Source of the DNA: Pseudolysinimonas_A sp947085045
Lineage (GTDB): Bacteria; Actinomycetota; Actinomycetes; Actinomycetales; Microbacteriaceae
Direction: 5' to 3'
Assembly: GCA_947085045.1 (NCBI GenBank)
Contig: CAMTUU010000006.1
Location: forward strand, 1 to 64,000
Length of the DNA stretch: 64,000 nucleotides
Shown here: piece after piece, positions 32,035 to 41,074 of the stretch
Numbering within the stretch: the stretch's first letter is position 1
Layout: every line of letters begins with the position of its first letter
The notes under the pieces: model-generated
Database searches by the model: none
What the model was told of the DNA's origin: nothing
The model's input: only the letters and a program-made list of their open reading frames with translations
Made by a program: the position numbers and the translations under genes

Positions 32035-32466
32035 GCCGCGACCGACCGCGATGAGAGCCAGCACGTAGGAGTCGAACCCGAATCCGGCGATCGTGCCGGT
32101 CGCGACGGCGGAGATGACGCTCGTGTGCCGGAACTCCTCGCGGGCATGCGGGTTCGAGAGGTGCACCTCGATGAGCGGGATGCCGGCCTTGGTGACGAGC
32201 TTCGCCGCGTCGGAGAGCGCGTAGCTGTAATGCGTGAAGGCCGCCGGATTCAGGATCACCGGCGTCGTCGTGTCGACGGCTTCGTACAGCCAGTGGATGA
32301 GCTCGGACTCGTCGTCGGTCTGCCGCAGATCGATCTCGGTGCCCTCGACGGCTCGCTCGGCGAGAAGCGTGCGCAGCTCCGAGAGATCCTGGGCGCCGTA
32401 GACATCCGGCTCCCGGCTGCCGAGCCGCCCGAGGTTCGGTCCGTTGAGCACCAGCACGCGCGACAT
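32032..32466 (-). CDS. aroQ: 3-dehydroquinate dehydratase, type II
   Basis: A 144-residue dodecameric-type dehydroquinase, third step of the shikimate pathway. L-N-G-P-N-L-G-R-L-G-S-R-E-P-D-V-Y-G holds the catalytic Arg/Tyr loop, N-P-A-A-F-T-H-Y-S the substrate Asn, and E-V-H-L-S-N the catalytic His. ATG start with TAGGCT exactly 6 bases upstream. Confidence 0.96.
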   Translation of the reverse strand: MSRVLVLNGPNLGRLGSREPDVYGAQDLSELRTLLAERAVEGTEIDLRQTDDESELIHWLYEAVDTTTPVILNPAAFTHYSYALSDAAKLVTKAGIPLIEVHLSNPHAREEFRHTSVISAVATGTIAGFGFDSYVLALIAVGRG

Positions 32467-32472
32467 GGGTTC

Positions 32473-32478
32473 AGCCTA
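32473..32478 (-). promoter_or_regulatory. -10-like hexamer of aroQ
   Basis: TAGGCT on the minus strand ends 6 bases before the aroQ ATG, a typical leaderless arrangement. No ribosome binding site precedes the ATG. Confidence 0.45.
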
Positions 32479-32497
32479 GAGCCGAGCCCGCCCGCGC

Positions 32498-33586
32498 CTA
32501 CTCCCCTTCGGCGACGTTCTGGTAAGCGAGGAAGAGCAGCGACTCGTCAGGGCCCTCCAGGACGGTGGGGCGACCGATCGCGTCCAACACGATGAAGCGG
32601 AGCATCCCGGCGCGGGCCTTCTTGTCGCGCTGCATCGTCGCCAGCAGCGTCTTCCAGCGACCGAGCGGGTAGGTCGTCGGCAGCGACAGCGAGGAGAGGA
32701 TGCGGCGCGTGCGCTCGACGGCGTCGTCATTGAGATTGCGGGTCAGCCGGGAGAGCTCGGCGGCGAACATCATCCCGATCGCCACCGCCGCGCCGTGCCG
32801 CCACTGGTAGCGCTCGGCGTGCTCGATCGCGTGGCCGAGCGTGTGGCCGTAGTTGAGGATCTCGCGCAGCCCCTGCTCGGTGAAGTCCTCTCCGACGACG
32901 CGGGCCTTGACGGCGATCGAGAGTTCGACGACCCGGCGGAACTCGGGGGTGGTCGGATCGGTGACGGCGTCGACATCCGCGTCGATGATGTCGAGGATCT
33001 CGGGATCGGCGATGAAGCCGCACTTCACGATCTCGGCGAAGCCGGCGAGGATCTCGTTCTTCGGCAGGGCGTCGAGCAGCTCGAGGTCGCCGAGCACGGC
33101 GCGTGGGGCGTGGAAGGCGCCGACGAGGTTCTTGCCCTCGGCGGTGTTGATCCCGGTCTTGCCGCCGACCGCGGCATCCACCATCGCGAGCACCGTCGTC
33201 GGCACCTGCACGACGTCGACCCCGCGCAGCCAGGTCGCGGCGACGAATCCGGCGAGGTCGGTCGTCGCTCCCCCGCCGAGCCCGATCACGGCGTCGGTGC
33301 GGGTGAAGTCGGTCTGGCCCATGACGCCCCAGCAGAACGCGGCAACCTCGACGCGCTTGGCGTTCTCGGCATCCGGCACCTCGGCGAGGTAGACCTCGTA
33401 CCGGCCGGCGAGCTGCGCGCGCAGCGCCTCGGCCCGCGCGCCGAGTGTCGGGGCGTGCACGATGAGCAGCTTCGCCGTCTTCGGCGAGAGCACGTCGGCG
33501 ATCCCAGCGACCAGACCGCGGCCGACCAACACGTCGTAGCCGGGGCTGCCGGCCACCGGGATCGTCGTCACGTCGTCTGCAGCCAT
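32498..33586 (-). CDS. aroB: 3-dehydroquinate synthase
   Basis: A 362-residue NAD- and metal-dependent enzyme, second step of the shikimate pathway. G-L-G-G-G-A-T-T-D-L-A-G-F-V-A-A-T-W-L-R-G and Q-V-P-T-T-V-L-A-M-V-D-A-A-V-G-G-K-T-G-I-N form the NAD and substrate site. H-T-L-G-H-A-I-E-H holds the metal-binding histidines. The ATG lies 19 bases inside the aroK 3' end. Confidence 0.97.
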   Translation of the reverse strand: MAADDVTTIPVAGSPGYDVLVGRGLVAGIADVLSPKTAKLLIVHAPTLGARAEALRAQLAGRYEVYLAEVPDAENAKRVEVAAFCWGVMGQTDFTRTDAVIGLGGGATTDLAGFVAATWLRGVDVVQVPTTVLAMVDAAVGGKTGINTAEGKNLVGAFHAPRAVLGDLELLDALPKNEILAGFAEIVKCGFIADPEILDIIDADVDAVTDPTTPEFRRVVELSIAVKARVVGEDFTEQGLREILNYGHTLGHAIEHAERYQWRHGAAVAIGMMFAAELSRLTRNLNDDAVERTRRILSSLSLPTTYPLGRWKTLLATMQRDKKARAGMLRFIVLDAIGRPTVLEGPDESLLFLAYQNVAEGE

Positions 33587-34056
33587 GCCGCCACCTCGTC
33601 CGCCAGTTGGTCGTTGGGGCGGTGCGACGTGTCGAAGGTCGCGTCCGCCAATCGGTCGTAGATCTCCCAGCGCGGGGCGTTGAGCGCGATCCAGTCCTGC
33701 ACGCCGTTCTTGACCAGCGGCCGGTCGGTGTCGCCGGCGATCCGCGCCGCGACTGCGTCCGGAGTGATCGTCAGCAGCACGACCCGGTGGTCGGCGAGGT
33801 CGTGTTGCGTGCCCGCGTCGAGGATCGCCCCACCGCCGAGGGAGAGGATGCCGTCCCCCGCGAGCCCGCGCTGCACCGCCACCCGCTCGAGCGCCCGGAA
33901 GTGCGGCTCACCGTGTTCGCGGAAGATCTGCGGAATCGGTCCGTGCTCGGCCGCGATCATCCTGTCGGTGTCGGCGAACGGCACGCTCAGGATGCGGGCG
34001 ACGCGCTTACCCAGCCGCGACTTGCCGGCGCCGCTCGGGCCGATGAAGACGATCAC
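33568..34056 (-). CDS. aroK: shikimate kinase
   Basis: A 162-residue P-loop kinase. G-P-S-G-A-G-K-S near residue 6 is Walker A, D-T-D the shikimate-binding motif, F-R-E-H-G-E-P-H-F-R-A-L-E the lid/substrate region, and S-L-G-G-G-A the Walker B-like loop. The GTG at 34056 overlaps aroC (GTGA), and the 3' end overlaps aroB by 19 bases. One of five shikimate genes in a row. Confidence 0.95.
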   Translation of the reverse strand: MIVFIGPSGAGKSRLGKRVARILSVPFADTDRMIAAEHGPIPQIFREHGEPHFRALERVAVQRGLAGDGILSLGGGAILDAGTQHDLADHRVVLLTITPDAVAARIAGDTDRPLVKNGVQDWIALNAPRWEIYDRLADATFDTSHRPNDQLADEVAAWLQTT

Positions 34057-35282
34057 GCCCGGTCGTCGGAGGGCACGGCCTCCGACGAGGACGACGGTGC
34101 GGTGCGCAGCGCGTCGGGGATCGCCGCGAGATAGCCCTCCAGGTTCCGCCGGGTCTCGTCGATCGAGTCGCCGCCGAACTTCTCGAGCATCGCGTCGGCG
34201 AGCACGAGGGCGACCATCGCCTCGGCGACGACGCCCGCGGCGGGAACCGCGCAGACATCCGAACGCTGGTGATGCGCCTCGCTCGCGGCACCGGTCGCGA
34301 CATCGACGGTGCGCAGGGCGTGCGGCACCGTCGCGATCGGCTTCATGCCGGCGCGCACGCGGAGTAGCGTACCCGTCGACATCCCGCCCTCGATGCCGCC
34401 CGCGCGGTCGGAGAGCCGGGTGATGCCGTCGGCGCCGATGACCAGTTCGTCGTGGGCGGCCGAGCCGGGGCGCGTCGTCGTCGTGAAGCCGTCGCCGACT
34501 TCGACGCCCTTGATCGCCTGGATGCTCATCAGGGCCTGGGCGAGCTGGCCGTCGAGCCGTCGGTCCCAGTGCACGTAGGAGCCGAGGCCCGGGGGCAGCC
34601 CGTAGGCGAGCACCTCGACGATGCCGCCGAGGGTGTCCCCGGAGTCGTGGGCCGCGTCGACCCGGGCGACCATGGTCGCCGACGTGGTCGCGTCGAAGCA
34701 GCGCAGCGGATCGGCATCGAGCGCCGCCACATCGTCGGGACCGGGCAACGCCGACCCGTCGGGCACGCGCACCTCGCCGATCGAGAGGGTGTGCGCCACG
34801 AGCCGCACACCGAGCTCGCCGAGGAAGGCGCGGGCGACGGCACCGAGCGCGACTCGGGCCGCGGTCTCCCGGGCACTCGCCCGCTCGAGCACGTTGCGCG
34901 ACTCCTCGAAGTCGTACTTCTGCATGCCGACGAGGTCGGCGTGACCCGGGCGCGGCCGGGTGAGGGGAGCTCCGCGGCCCTTCGGCAGCGACTCCACGTC
35001 GACGGGCTCGGCACTCATCACGTCGACCCAGCGCGGCCACTCCGTGTTGCCGACGCGCAGGGCGATCGGCGACCCCATCGAGAGGCCGAAGCGGATGCCA
35101 CCGGAGATCTCGAGGGCGTCCTCCTCGAACTTCATCCGGGCGCCGCGGCCGTAGCCGAGCTTGCGGCGCTGGAGGTCGGCCTGGATCTGCGCCTTCGAAA
35201 CCGGGACATTCGCGGGCATCCCCTCGAGGATCGCCACGAGTTCGGGTCCGTGCGACTCCCCCGCGGTCAGCCAGCGCAACAT
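34053..35282 (-). CDS. aroC: chorismate synthase
   Basis: A 409-residue FMNH2-dependent enzyme, the last shikimate step. T-A-G-E-S-H-G is the N-terminal signature. R-P-R-P-G-H-A-D-L-V-G and R-A-S-A-R-E-T-A-A-R-V-A are conserved flavin and substrate segments, and R-S-D-V-C-A-V-P-A-A-G-V-V-A-E-A closes the fold. A Ser-rich C-terminal tail follows the core. It is 2 bases after aroE. Confidence 0.97.
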   Translation of the reverse strand: MLRWLTAGESHGPELVAILEGMPANVPVSKAQIQADLQRRKLGYGRGARMKFEEDALEISGGIRFGLSMGSPIALRVGNTEWPRWVDVMSAEPVDVESLPKGRGAPLTRPRPGHADLVGMQKYDFEESRNVLERASARETAARVALGAVARAFLGELGVRLVAHTLSIGEVRVPDGSALPGPDDVAALDADPLRCFDATTSATMVARVDAAHDSGDTLGGIVEVLAYGLPPGLGSYVHWDRRLDGQLAQALMSIQAIKGVEVGDGFTTTTRPGSAAHDELVIGADGITRLSDRAGGIEGGMSTGTLLRVRAGMKPIATVPHALRTVDVATGAASEAHHQRSDVCAVPAAGVVAEAMVALVLADAMLEKFGGDSIDETRRNLEGYLAAIPDALRTAPSSSSEAVPSDDRA

Positions 35283-35284
35283 GT

Positions 35285-36127
35285 CTACGATCCTTCCAGG
35301 TTCAGACGGACCGCCGTGCGCATCGCCGCGATGACGTCGTCCTCGTCGTCGAGTTGGCCGCCCTCTTCGCCGGTCACGAAGATGCGCACCTGTTCGATCG
35401 CCTGGTGCAGCAGCATCTCCAACCCGCTCACGACGAGGTCATCGCGCTCGGTCCAGCGCGCGGCACGAGGCGTCGGCCACGGCTCGTACGGAACTTCCAT
35501 GAGCACGTCGCCGAGGTCGGCCTCCGGCACGTCGTCGGGGTCGATGTCGCCGGGCAGCGTGTTGATCACGAGTTCCGCGCGCACCGGTACCTGGGAGCCG
35601 TAGAGCCGCCACTCGGTGTGCACGCCGAGCCGGTCGCCCAGCTCCTCCAGCTCGTGGATGCCGGCGAGGCTCCGGCCCGAGAGCAGCACCCGTGAGGCGC
35701 CGAGACGTGACGCCGCGAGGAACGCCGAGGCCGCGGTGTTACCCGTGCCGATGATGTGCACGGTGTCGACATCCGAGACGCCGTGGTCGCCGAGCGCGCC
35801 GATGATGCCGGCGACGTCGGTGTTGAACCCGTGGGCACCGGCTGCGTCGAGAAGGACGGTGTTCGCCGCACCCGAGATGCCGACCAGGTCCGTGCGCGTC
35901 GCCAGGAGGGGCAGCGCCTCGCGCTTGAGCGGCATCGTCAGCGACAGCCCGCGCCAGGTGTCGTCGAGGCCCGCGACGAAACCCGGAAGCGTGCCCGACG
36001 GCACCTCGAACCGGTCGTACTGCCAGGGCAGGCCGAGGATGTCGTACGCGGCGCGATGCAGCTCGGGCGAGCGGGAGTGCTCGATGGGTGAGCCGAGCAC
36101 CGCCAGCCGGCGGTCACCCGGGCTCAC
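35285..36127 (-). CDS. aroE: shikimate dehydrogenase
   Basis: A 280-residue NADP-type oxidoreductase, fourth shikimate step. G-S-P-I-E-H-S-R-S-P-E-L-H-R-A-A-Y binds shikimate. L-T-M-P-L-K-R-E carries the catalytic lysine (the family usually has T-x-P-x-K), and G-T-G-N-T-A-A-S-A is the dinucleotide loop. N-T-D is also present. The GTG at 36127 overlaps mltG (GTGA). Confidence 0.93.
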   Translation of the reverse strand: MSPGDRRLAVLGSPIEHSRSPELHRAAYDILGLPWQYDRFEVPSGTLPGFVAGLDDTWRGLSLTMPLKREALPLLATRTDLVGISGAANTVLLDAAGAHGFNTDVAGIIGALGDHGVSDVDTVHIIGTGNTAASAFLAASRLGASRVLLSGRSLAGIHELEELGDRLGVHTEWRLYGSQVPVRAELVINTLPGDIDPDDVPEADLGDVLMEVPYEPWPTPRAARWTERDDLVVSGLEMLLHQAIEQVRIFVTGEEGGQLDDEDDVIAAMRTAVRLNLEGS

Positions 36128-37515
36128 TGGCAATACGACGCGTTCTCGTCGCTCGCGCGGCACCACGCGTACAGCTGCTGCGCGGCCGCCTCGTGCTGCG
36201 ACGCGGTCTCCGAGAACACCGTCTCGCCCGTTTGCAGGTTGATCGGCACGAAGAACAGCCAGGGCCCGTCGGCCGGCGCGATCGCGGCCTTGATCGCCGC
36301 CTCGCCCGGCAGCCCGATCGGCCCGTACGGCAGACCCGGGTGCACGTAGGTGCTGTAGAGGTTGTCGGGGTTCTCGCGCTCCGCGGCGGTCGTCCACACC
36401 GTGTCGAGGTTGCCGGTGCCGTAGGCGACGGTCGCATCCGACTCGAGGTTCATGCCGATGTCGAGGCGGTTGTAGAACACCCGCGCGATCTTGGCGGGAT
36501 CGTCGGGGTTCGGCCCCGACTCGCGCTGCACGAGCGCCGCCATCTTGAGGATGGTGAGCCGGTTCTCGGGCGCCACGCCGTTGGCGTCGAGCACCTCGAA
36601 CATCTTGTCGACGGTCGTCTGGATCGCCTGTTGCGCGGTGATCCCCGGGTCGAACGTGTAGGTCGCCGGGAACATCCAGCCCTCGATGCCGGGCGACTCC
36701 TCCGGGATGCCGAACGAGGTGTAGTCGGCGGCCGCGGCCTGAAGCTCCTCGAGCGGGATCTCGGTCGCGGCGGCGATCTGCACGAGCGCCGAGGCGTAGC
36801 TCATCCCCTCGGTGATGAGCACCTGGTTCACGACCTGGTTCGCCGGATCGGTGATCGCGGCGACGGCGGAGGCCGCGCTCATCTCCTTCTGGAGGCGGAA
36901 GGCGCCGGGGAAGAACACGATGTCGGCGTTCTCGGGCAGCAGCAGGTAGTCGTAGACGGCATCGAAGCTCATCGTGACCTTGGCCTGATGCAGCTCCCGG
37001 GCGACGTCCTCGCCGATGTCGTCGGTGCCGACGGTGACGATGACCTCGGTGCCGTTGCCGCTCCCCGCGTAGTCGTTCGGGATCTCCCAGCCGAGGGCCT
37101 CGCGCACCTGCTCCTCGTAGTTGGTCCAGACGAACGCCGCGGCGCCGCCGGTCCCGGCGATGAGCACCGCGAAGATCACGAGCACCGCGATCAGTCCGCG
37201 GCGCTTCTTCTTCGGCTTCTTCAACTCGTCCGAGGGGGCACGCCCGCTGCCACGACCGCCGCGCGTCGGCTTCTGGTCGCCGCGATCGCGCAGCTGGCGT
37301 CGGGTCAGCGTCTCGCCGCCCGCGGGAGCGTCATGGATGTTGGTCGGCGGCACGGCCGTCCGCGCGGTCGCCTCGGCGGCGACGACGGCGAACGGGTCGG
37401 AGGCGCGCACACCCGGGTACGCGGTCGGCTCCGGCGACGCGGCGGGCTGCGGGGATCGCGGCTGCTCGTCTCCCGCGGGACGGAAGATGTCGTCCCAGCT
37501 CGGTTCGTTCGCCAC
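36124..37515 (-). CDS. mltG: endolytic murein transglycosylase MltG (YceG-like)
   Basis: A 463-residue cell-wall enzyme thought to release nascent glycan strands and set their length. There is a long Pro/Arg-rich cytoplasmic N-terminus (about 105 residues), a membrane anchor at about 107-129 after K-K-K-R-R, then the extracellular YceG domain. The conserved region A-A-L-V-Q-R-E-S-G contains the catalytic Glu, followed by A-R-V-F-Y-N-R-L and M-N-L-E-S-D-A-T-V-A-Y. GTG 37515 was chosen because GGAGG lies 8 bases upstream; GTG 37524 is too close to that box. Confidence 0.93.
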   Translation of the reverse strand: MANEPSWDDIFRPAGDEQPRSPQPAASPEPTAYPGVRASDPFAVVAAEATARTAVPPTNIHDAPAGGETLTRRQLRDRGDQKPTRGGRGSGRAPSDELKKPKKKRRGLIAVLVIFAVLIAGTGGAAAFVWTNYEEQVREALGWEIPNDYAGSGNGTEVIVTVGTDDIGEDVARELHQAKVTMSFDAVYDYLLLPENADIVFFPGAFRLQKEMSAASAVAAITDPANQVVNQVLITEGMSYASALVQIAAATEIPLEELQAAAADYTSFGIPEESPGIEGWMFPATYTFDPGITAQQAIQTTVDKMFEVLDANGVAPENRLTILKMAALVQRESGPNPDDPAKIARVFYNRLDIGMNLESDATVAYGTGNLDTVWTTAAERENPDNLYSTYVHPGLPYGPIGLPGEAAIKAAIAPADGPWLFFVPINLQTGETVFSETASQHEAAAQQLYAWCRASDENASYCQ

Positions 37516-37516
37516 G

Positions 37517-37978
37517 TCAGGCACCTCCGTCGGGGTCGACCGGCGCTCCGGGCGGGAGGCCCGCCGAGCGCTCATGGTCGAGGGCGTTCTGCAGGATGAT
37601 AACAGCGGCGACTTGGTCGATCACGGGACGCGAGCCCTTGGTGCCTCGTCCCGCGTCGCGCAGCGCGCGCTGTGCCGAGACGGTCGAGAGCCGTTCGTCG
37701 ACGAGGCGAACGGGCACCCCGGTCCAGCCGGCGACGGCGGCGGCGAACTCCCGCGCGTCGGTCGTCGAGGCCGTGTCGCCGCCGCTCAGCGACAGCGGGA
37801 GACCGACGACGATCTCGACGGCGCCGTACTCTTCGACGAGCAGCCGGAACGAGCGCTCGTCGGCGTCCGGCCGCGCAAGCGTCGCCACCGGCGTCGCGAG
37901 CAACCCTTCGCGATCGCACACCGCGATGCCGACCCGGGCCGTGCCGACGTCGACACCCAGCCGCACCCCCGCGCGCAC
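37517..37978 (-). CDS. ruvX: RuvX/YqgF family pre-16S rRNA nuclease
   Basis: A 153-residue RNase H-fold protein that processes the 5' end of 16S rRNA in bacteria where tested. L-G-V-D-V-G-T-A-R-V-G-I-A and V-V-G-L-P-L-S-L-S-G carry metal ligands, and D-E-R-L-S-T and I-D-Q-V-A-A-V-I-I-L-Q complete the site. The GTG at 37978 is 2 bases after the alaS stop; mltG follows after 1 base. Confidence 0.93.
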   Translation of the reverse strand: MRAGVRLGVDVGTARVGIAVCDREGLLATPVATLARPDADERSFRLLVEEYGAVEIVVGLPLSLSGGDTASTTDAREFAAAVAGWTGVPVRLVDERLSTVSAQRALRDAGRGTKGSRPVIDQVAAVIILQNALDHERSAGLPPGAPVDPDGGA

Positions 37979-37980
37979 GC

Positions 37981-40641
37981 TCAGCCCTGCAGCGACGTCG
38001 AGATGCCCGTCAGGGCCGCGCCGATCGCGCCTGCGTCGGTGCCGCCGCCCTGGGCGAGGTCGTCCTTGCCGCCACCGCCACCACCGAGGGTCGCCGCCGC
38101 CTGCTTGGCGAGCGCACCCGCCTTCGCGCCGGCATCCCGAGCCGCGGCAGTCGTCGCGACGATCACCGCCGGCTTGCCGCCCACGCGCGCCGCGAGGGCG
38201 ACGACGGCCGCCTCGGAGCCGAGACGTTCGCACACGCTCGTCGCGAGCGAGCGGAGCTCGTCGGCGGATGCCAGCTCGCCGAGGTCTTCGACCACCGCGA
38301 GGTAAGCGCCGACCCGGGTCGCGTTCTCGACGAGCGCCGGCACGCGGCCGGAGAGCTTCGACGCCTCGTACGCGGCGATCTTCTTCTCGGCCGCCTTCAG
38401 CTGCTCGACGAGCGACGAGATGCGCTCCGGCAGCTGCTCGCGCGGGGTCTTGAGGGTGCTCGTCAACTGCGAGACGATCGCGCGTTCGGCCGTGAGGTCA
38501 CGGAACGCGTCGAGTCCGACCAGCGCCTCGACCCGGCGGTTGGTCGAGCCGACGCTCGACTCGCTCACCAGGTTCACCAGGCCGACCTCCGACGACCGGC
38601 CGACGTGGATGCCCGCGCAGAGTTCCCGCGACCAGCTGCCGTCGCCGATGTCGACCATCCGCACGGTGGAACCGTACTTCTCGCCGAACAACGCCATCGC
38701 ACCCGCCGCCTTCGCCTCGTCGAGGGAGAGGATGCGGGTGGTCACCTCGAGGTTGTCGCGCACCGCGTTGTTCGAGATCTCCTCGATCTCGCTGCGAGTC
38801 TCGGGCGAGAGCGCCTGGTTCCACGCGAAGTCGAGTCGCAGGTAGCCAGCCCTGTTGAAGGATCCCGACTGGTGCGCCTCGCTGCCGAGGGTCTGCCGCA
38901 GGGCCGCGTGCACGAGGTGCGTCGCGGAGTGCGCCTGCGCGGCCGCGTGCCGGTAGAGCGGGTCGACGATCGTCGTGGTGGCGGCATCCACCGCCACCTC
39001 ACCCGAACGCACCGTTACGGTGTGGCTGATCAGCCCTTTGACGGGTCGCTGCACGTCGAGCACCTCGAGGTCGAACCCGTCGCCGACGATCGCGCCCTGG
39101 TCGGCCGCCTGCCCGCCGGATTCCGCGTAGAGCGACGACTCGGCCAGGATGACCTCCGCCGTCTGGCCGGCATTGGCGGAGGACACCGGCTGTCCGTCGA
39201 CGAGGATGCCGAGCACCCGCGTCTCGGTCTGCAGGGTGTCGTAGCCGGTGAAGACCGTCTCGCCCTTCGACCGCAGATCGGAGTAGATCGCGAGATCCGC
39301 GATCGCGCCCTTCTTCGCCTTCGCGTCGGTCTTCGCCCGCGTACGCTGCTCGGTCATCAGCTTGTCGAACGCGTCGCGGTCGACGGTCAGCCCGGCCTCC
39401 TCGGCGATCTCGAGCGTGAGGTCGATCGGGAAGCCGAAGGTGTCGTGCAGCAGGAACGTGGTGGCGCCGGGAAGCGTCGTCGCACCTGCCTTCTTGGTAT
39501 CGGCGACCGCGGTGTCCAGGATCGTGGTGCCGCTCGCGAGCGTCGAGAGGAAGGTCTCCTCCTCGCCGAGGGCGAGCCGCGACGTGCGGTCCCAGTTCTC
39601 TTCGACGTCGGGGTAGGCGTCGCGCATTGCGACGCGGCTCGCGTCGAACAGCTCCGCGAACGACGGCGCGTCGACGCCGAGCAGGCGCATCGAACGGATC
39701 GCGCGGCGCATGAGACGACGCAGGATGTAGCCGCGCCCCTCGTTGCCGGGCGCGACGCCGTCGGTCATCAGCATGAGGCTCGAGCGCACGTGGTCGGCGA
39801 TGACCCGGAAGCGCACATCGTCGCCGTGGTCGGCGCCGTACTTCTTGCCCGAGAGCTCGACCGCACGGTCGAGCACCGGACGCACCTGGTCGATCTCGTA
39901 CATGTTGTCGACGCCCTGCTTGATGAAGGCGACGCGCTCCATGCCCATGCCGGTGTCGATGTTCTTCTTCGGCAGCTCGCCGATGATGTCGAAATCGACC
40001 TTCGACCGCACGTTCTGGATCGCGTACTGCATGAAGACGAGGTTCCAGATCTCGACGTAGCGGTCGTCATCCGTCGCCGGACCGCCGTCGATCCCGTACG
40101 ACGGGCCGCGATCGAAGAAGATCTCCGAGCACGGGCCGGCTGGCCCCGGCTGCCCGGTCGACCAGTAGTTCGAGTCCCTGCCGAGGTTCTGGATGCGGTC
40201 GTCCGACAGACCCGCGACCGACTTCCAGAGCTTGCGCGCCTCGTCGTCCTCCTCGTAGACGGTGACCCAGAGGTCCTTCTCGTCGAACCCGAGGCCCCCG
40301 GCGCTCTCCGGGCTCGTCAACAGCTCCCAGGCGTAGCCGATCGCGCCTTCCTTGAAGTAGTCGCCGAACGAGAAGTTGCCGTTCATCTGGAAGAACGTGC
40401 CGTGGCGCGGCGTCTTGCCGACCTCTTCGATGTCGTTCGTGCGGATGCACTTCTGCACGCTCGTCGCGCGCGGGTACGGCGCCGGAACGACCCCGGTGAG
40501 GTACGGGATGAACGGCACCATCCCGGCGACGGTGAAGAGCAGACTCGGGTCGTCGCTGACGAGCGACGCCGAGGGGACGACGGTGTGGCCGCGCTCCCCG
40601 AAGAAGGTGAGCCAGCGGCGCTGGATGTCGGCGGTCTGCAC
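37981..40641 (-). CDS. alaS: alanyl-tRNA synthetase
   Basis: An 886-residue class II synthetase with all domains: catalytic core from the N-terminus (F-F-G-E-R-G-H-T-V-V-P-S-A-S-L), editing domain with H-S-A-T-H-L and C-A-G-I-H zinc-type motifs, and a C-terminal domain rich in Gly near the end. GTG start with GAGG 7 bases upstream. The leader holds a nested inverted repeat (40659-40698). Confidence 0.97.
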   Translation of the reverse strand: MQTADIQRRWLTFFGERGHTVVPSASLVSDDPSLLFTVAGMVPFIPYLTGVVPAPYPRATSVQKCIRTNDIEEVGKTPRHGTFFQMNGNFSFGDYFKEGAIGYAWELLTSPESAGGLGFDEKDLWVTVYEEDDEARKLWKSVAGLSDDRIQNLGRDSNYWSTGQPGPAGPCSEIFFDRGPSYGIDGGPATDDDRYVEIWNLVFMQYAIQNVRSKVDFDIIGELPKKNIDTGMGMERVAFIKQGVDNMYEIDQVRPVLDRAVELSGKKYGADHGDDVRFRVIADHVRSSLMLMTDGVAPGNEGRGYILRRLMRRAIRSMRLLGVDAPSFAELFDASRVAMRDAYPDVEENWDRTSRLALGEEETFLSTLASGTTILDTAVADTKKAGATTLPGATTFLLHDTFGFPIDLTLEIAEEAGLTVDRDAFDKLMTEQRTRAKTDAKAKKGAIADLAIYSDLRSKGETVFTGYDTLQTETRVLGILVDGQPVSSANAGQTAEVILAESSLYAESGGQAADQGAIVGDGFDLEVLDVQRPVKGLISHTVTVRSGEVAVDAATTTIVDPLYRHAAAQAHSATHLVHAALRQTLGSEAHQSGSFNRAGYLRLDFAWNQALSPETRSEIEEISNNAVRDNLEVTTRILSLDEAKAAGAMALFGEKYGSTVRMVDIGDGSWSRELCAGIHVGRSSEVGLVNLVSESSVGSTNRRVEALVGLDAFRDLTAERAIVSQLTSTLKTPREQLPERISSLVEQLKAAEKKIAAYEASKLSGRVPALVENATRVGAYLAVVEDLGELASADELRSLATSVCERLGSEAAVVALAARVGGKPAVIVATTAAARDAGAKAGALAKQAAATLGGGGGGKDDLAQGGGTDAGAIGAALTGISTSLQG

Positions 40642-40658
40642 GATGCGTCCTCGAGTGT

Positions 40659-40698
40659 CTGGAAGGTCGCCGCCCTCAGGGCGGGGGGGTGTTTCCAG
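40659..40698 (-). promoter_or_regulatory. nested hairpin in the alaS leader
   Basis: Outer arms CTGGAA (40659-40664) and TTCCAG (40693-40698) enclose inner arms CCGCCCT (40670-40676) and AGGGCGG (40678-40684), all perfect. It ends 17 bases before the alaS GTG. It could be an RNA switch, a processing site or a terminator of the upstream unit. No T-box core sequence is present. Confidence 0.4.
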
Positions 40699-40702
40699 TC
40701 GC

Positions 40703-40729
40703 GGCGGATCGCCCGGCGGGGCGTCCGCC
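40703..40729 (-). terminator. hairpin after the small membrane gene
   Basis: GGCGGA-T-CGCCC-GGCG-GGGCG-TCCGCC forms 11 pairs with one bulge. It starts 19 bases after the stop of the gene at 40749-40979. There is no T-run, as is common in high-GC actinobacteria. Confidence 0.5.
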
Positions 40730-40748
40730 GGACCGGAGTCGGGCGGAG

Positions 40749-40979
40749 TTAGTTGGCGGCCTTGCGGGCGCGGGCGCCGAGGTCGGAGACGACGCCGTCG
40801 ACCGTGTCCTTGAGCTCGGCCTCGCGACTCTTGTAGCCGGAGACGACGGCGTCGCCGAAGTCCTTGGCCTTCTTGTCGACGTCGGCGAAGAACTTCTGGC
40901 CCTCGGGCGTCTTGGAGACCTGGTGGGCGATCGCGAACCCGGCGGCGACGCCGACGGTGAGAAGCAGCAGACCCTTCAT
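40749..40979 (-). CDS. small single-span membrane protein, uncharacterised
   Basis: A 76-residue protein with an N-terminal hydrophobic segment (about 3-18, L-L-L-L-T-V-G-V-A-A-G-F-A-I-A) followed by a charged helical tail with K-T-P-E-G-Q-K-F-F-A-D-V. The layout resembles YtxH-like small proteins. ATG 40979 has AAGGAGG 5 bases upstream, so expression should be efficient. It lies between rpsD and alaS, a position where related genomes also carry small membrane genes. Function unknown. Confidence 0.75.
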   Translation of the reverse strand: MKGLLLLTVGVAAGFAIAHQVSKTPEGQKFFADVDKKAKDFGDAVVSGYKSREAELKDTVDGVVSDLGARARKAAN

Positions 40980-41017
40980 GGGTTCCTCCTTGGATTTCCG
41001 TGACGCAGAGACGACGA

Positions 41018-41056
41018 ACGGGGAAGTCATCAGCTTAGAGCCGACGACTTCCCCGT
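41018..41056 (-). terminator. strong hairpin between rpsD and the small membrane gene
   Basis: Perfect 11-base arms ACGGGGAAGTC (41018-41028) and GACTTCCCCGT (41046-41056) with a 17-base loop, beginning 18 bases after the rpsD stop. It would end or attenuate rpsD transcription, or stabilise the rpsD mRNA 3' end. No T-run. Confidence 0.65.
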
Positions 41057-41074
41057 GTCTGGGTGAAGACTGGT

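Noticed and set aside
40642..40748. T-box riboswitch before alaS
   Set aside because: The conserved T-box bulge sequence and specifier-loop features were not found; only nested hairpins are present.
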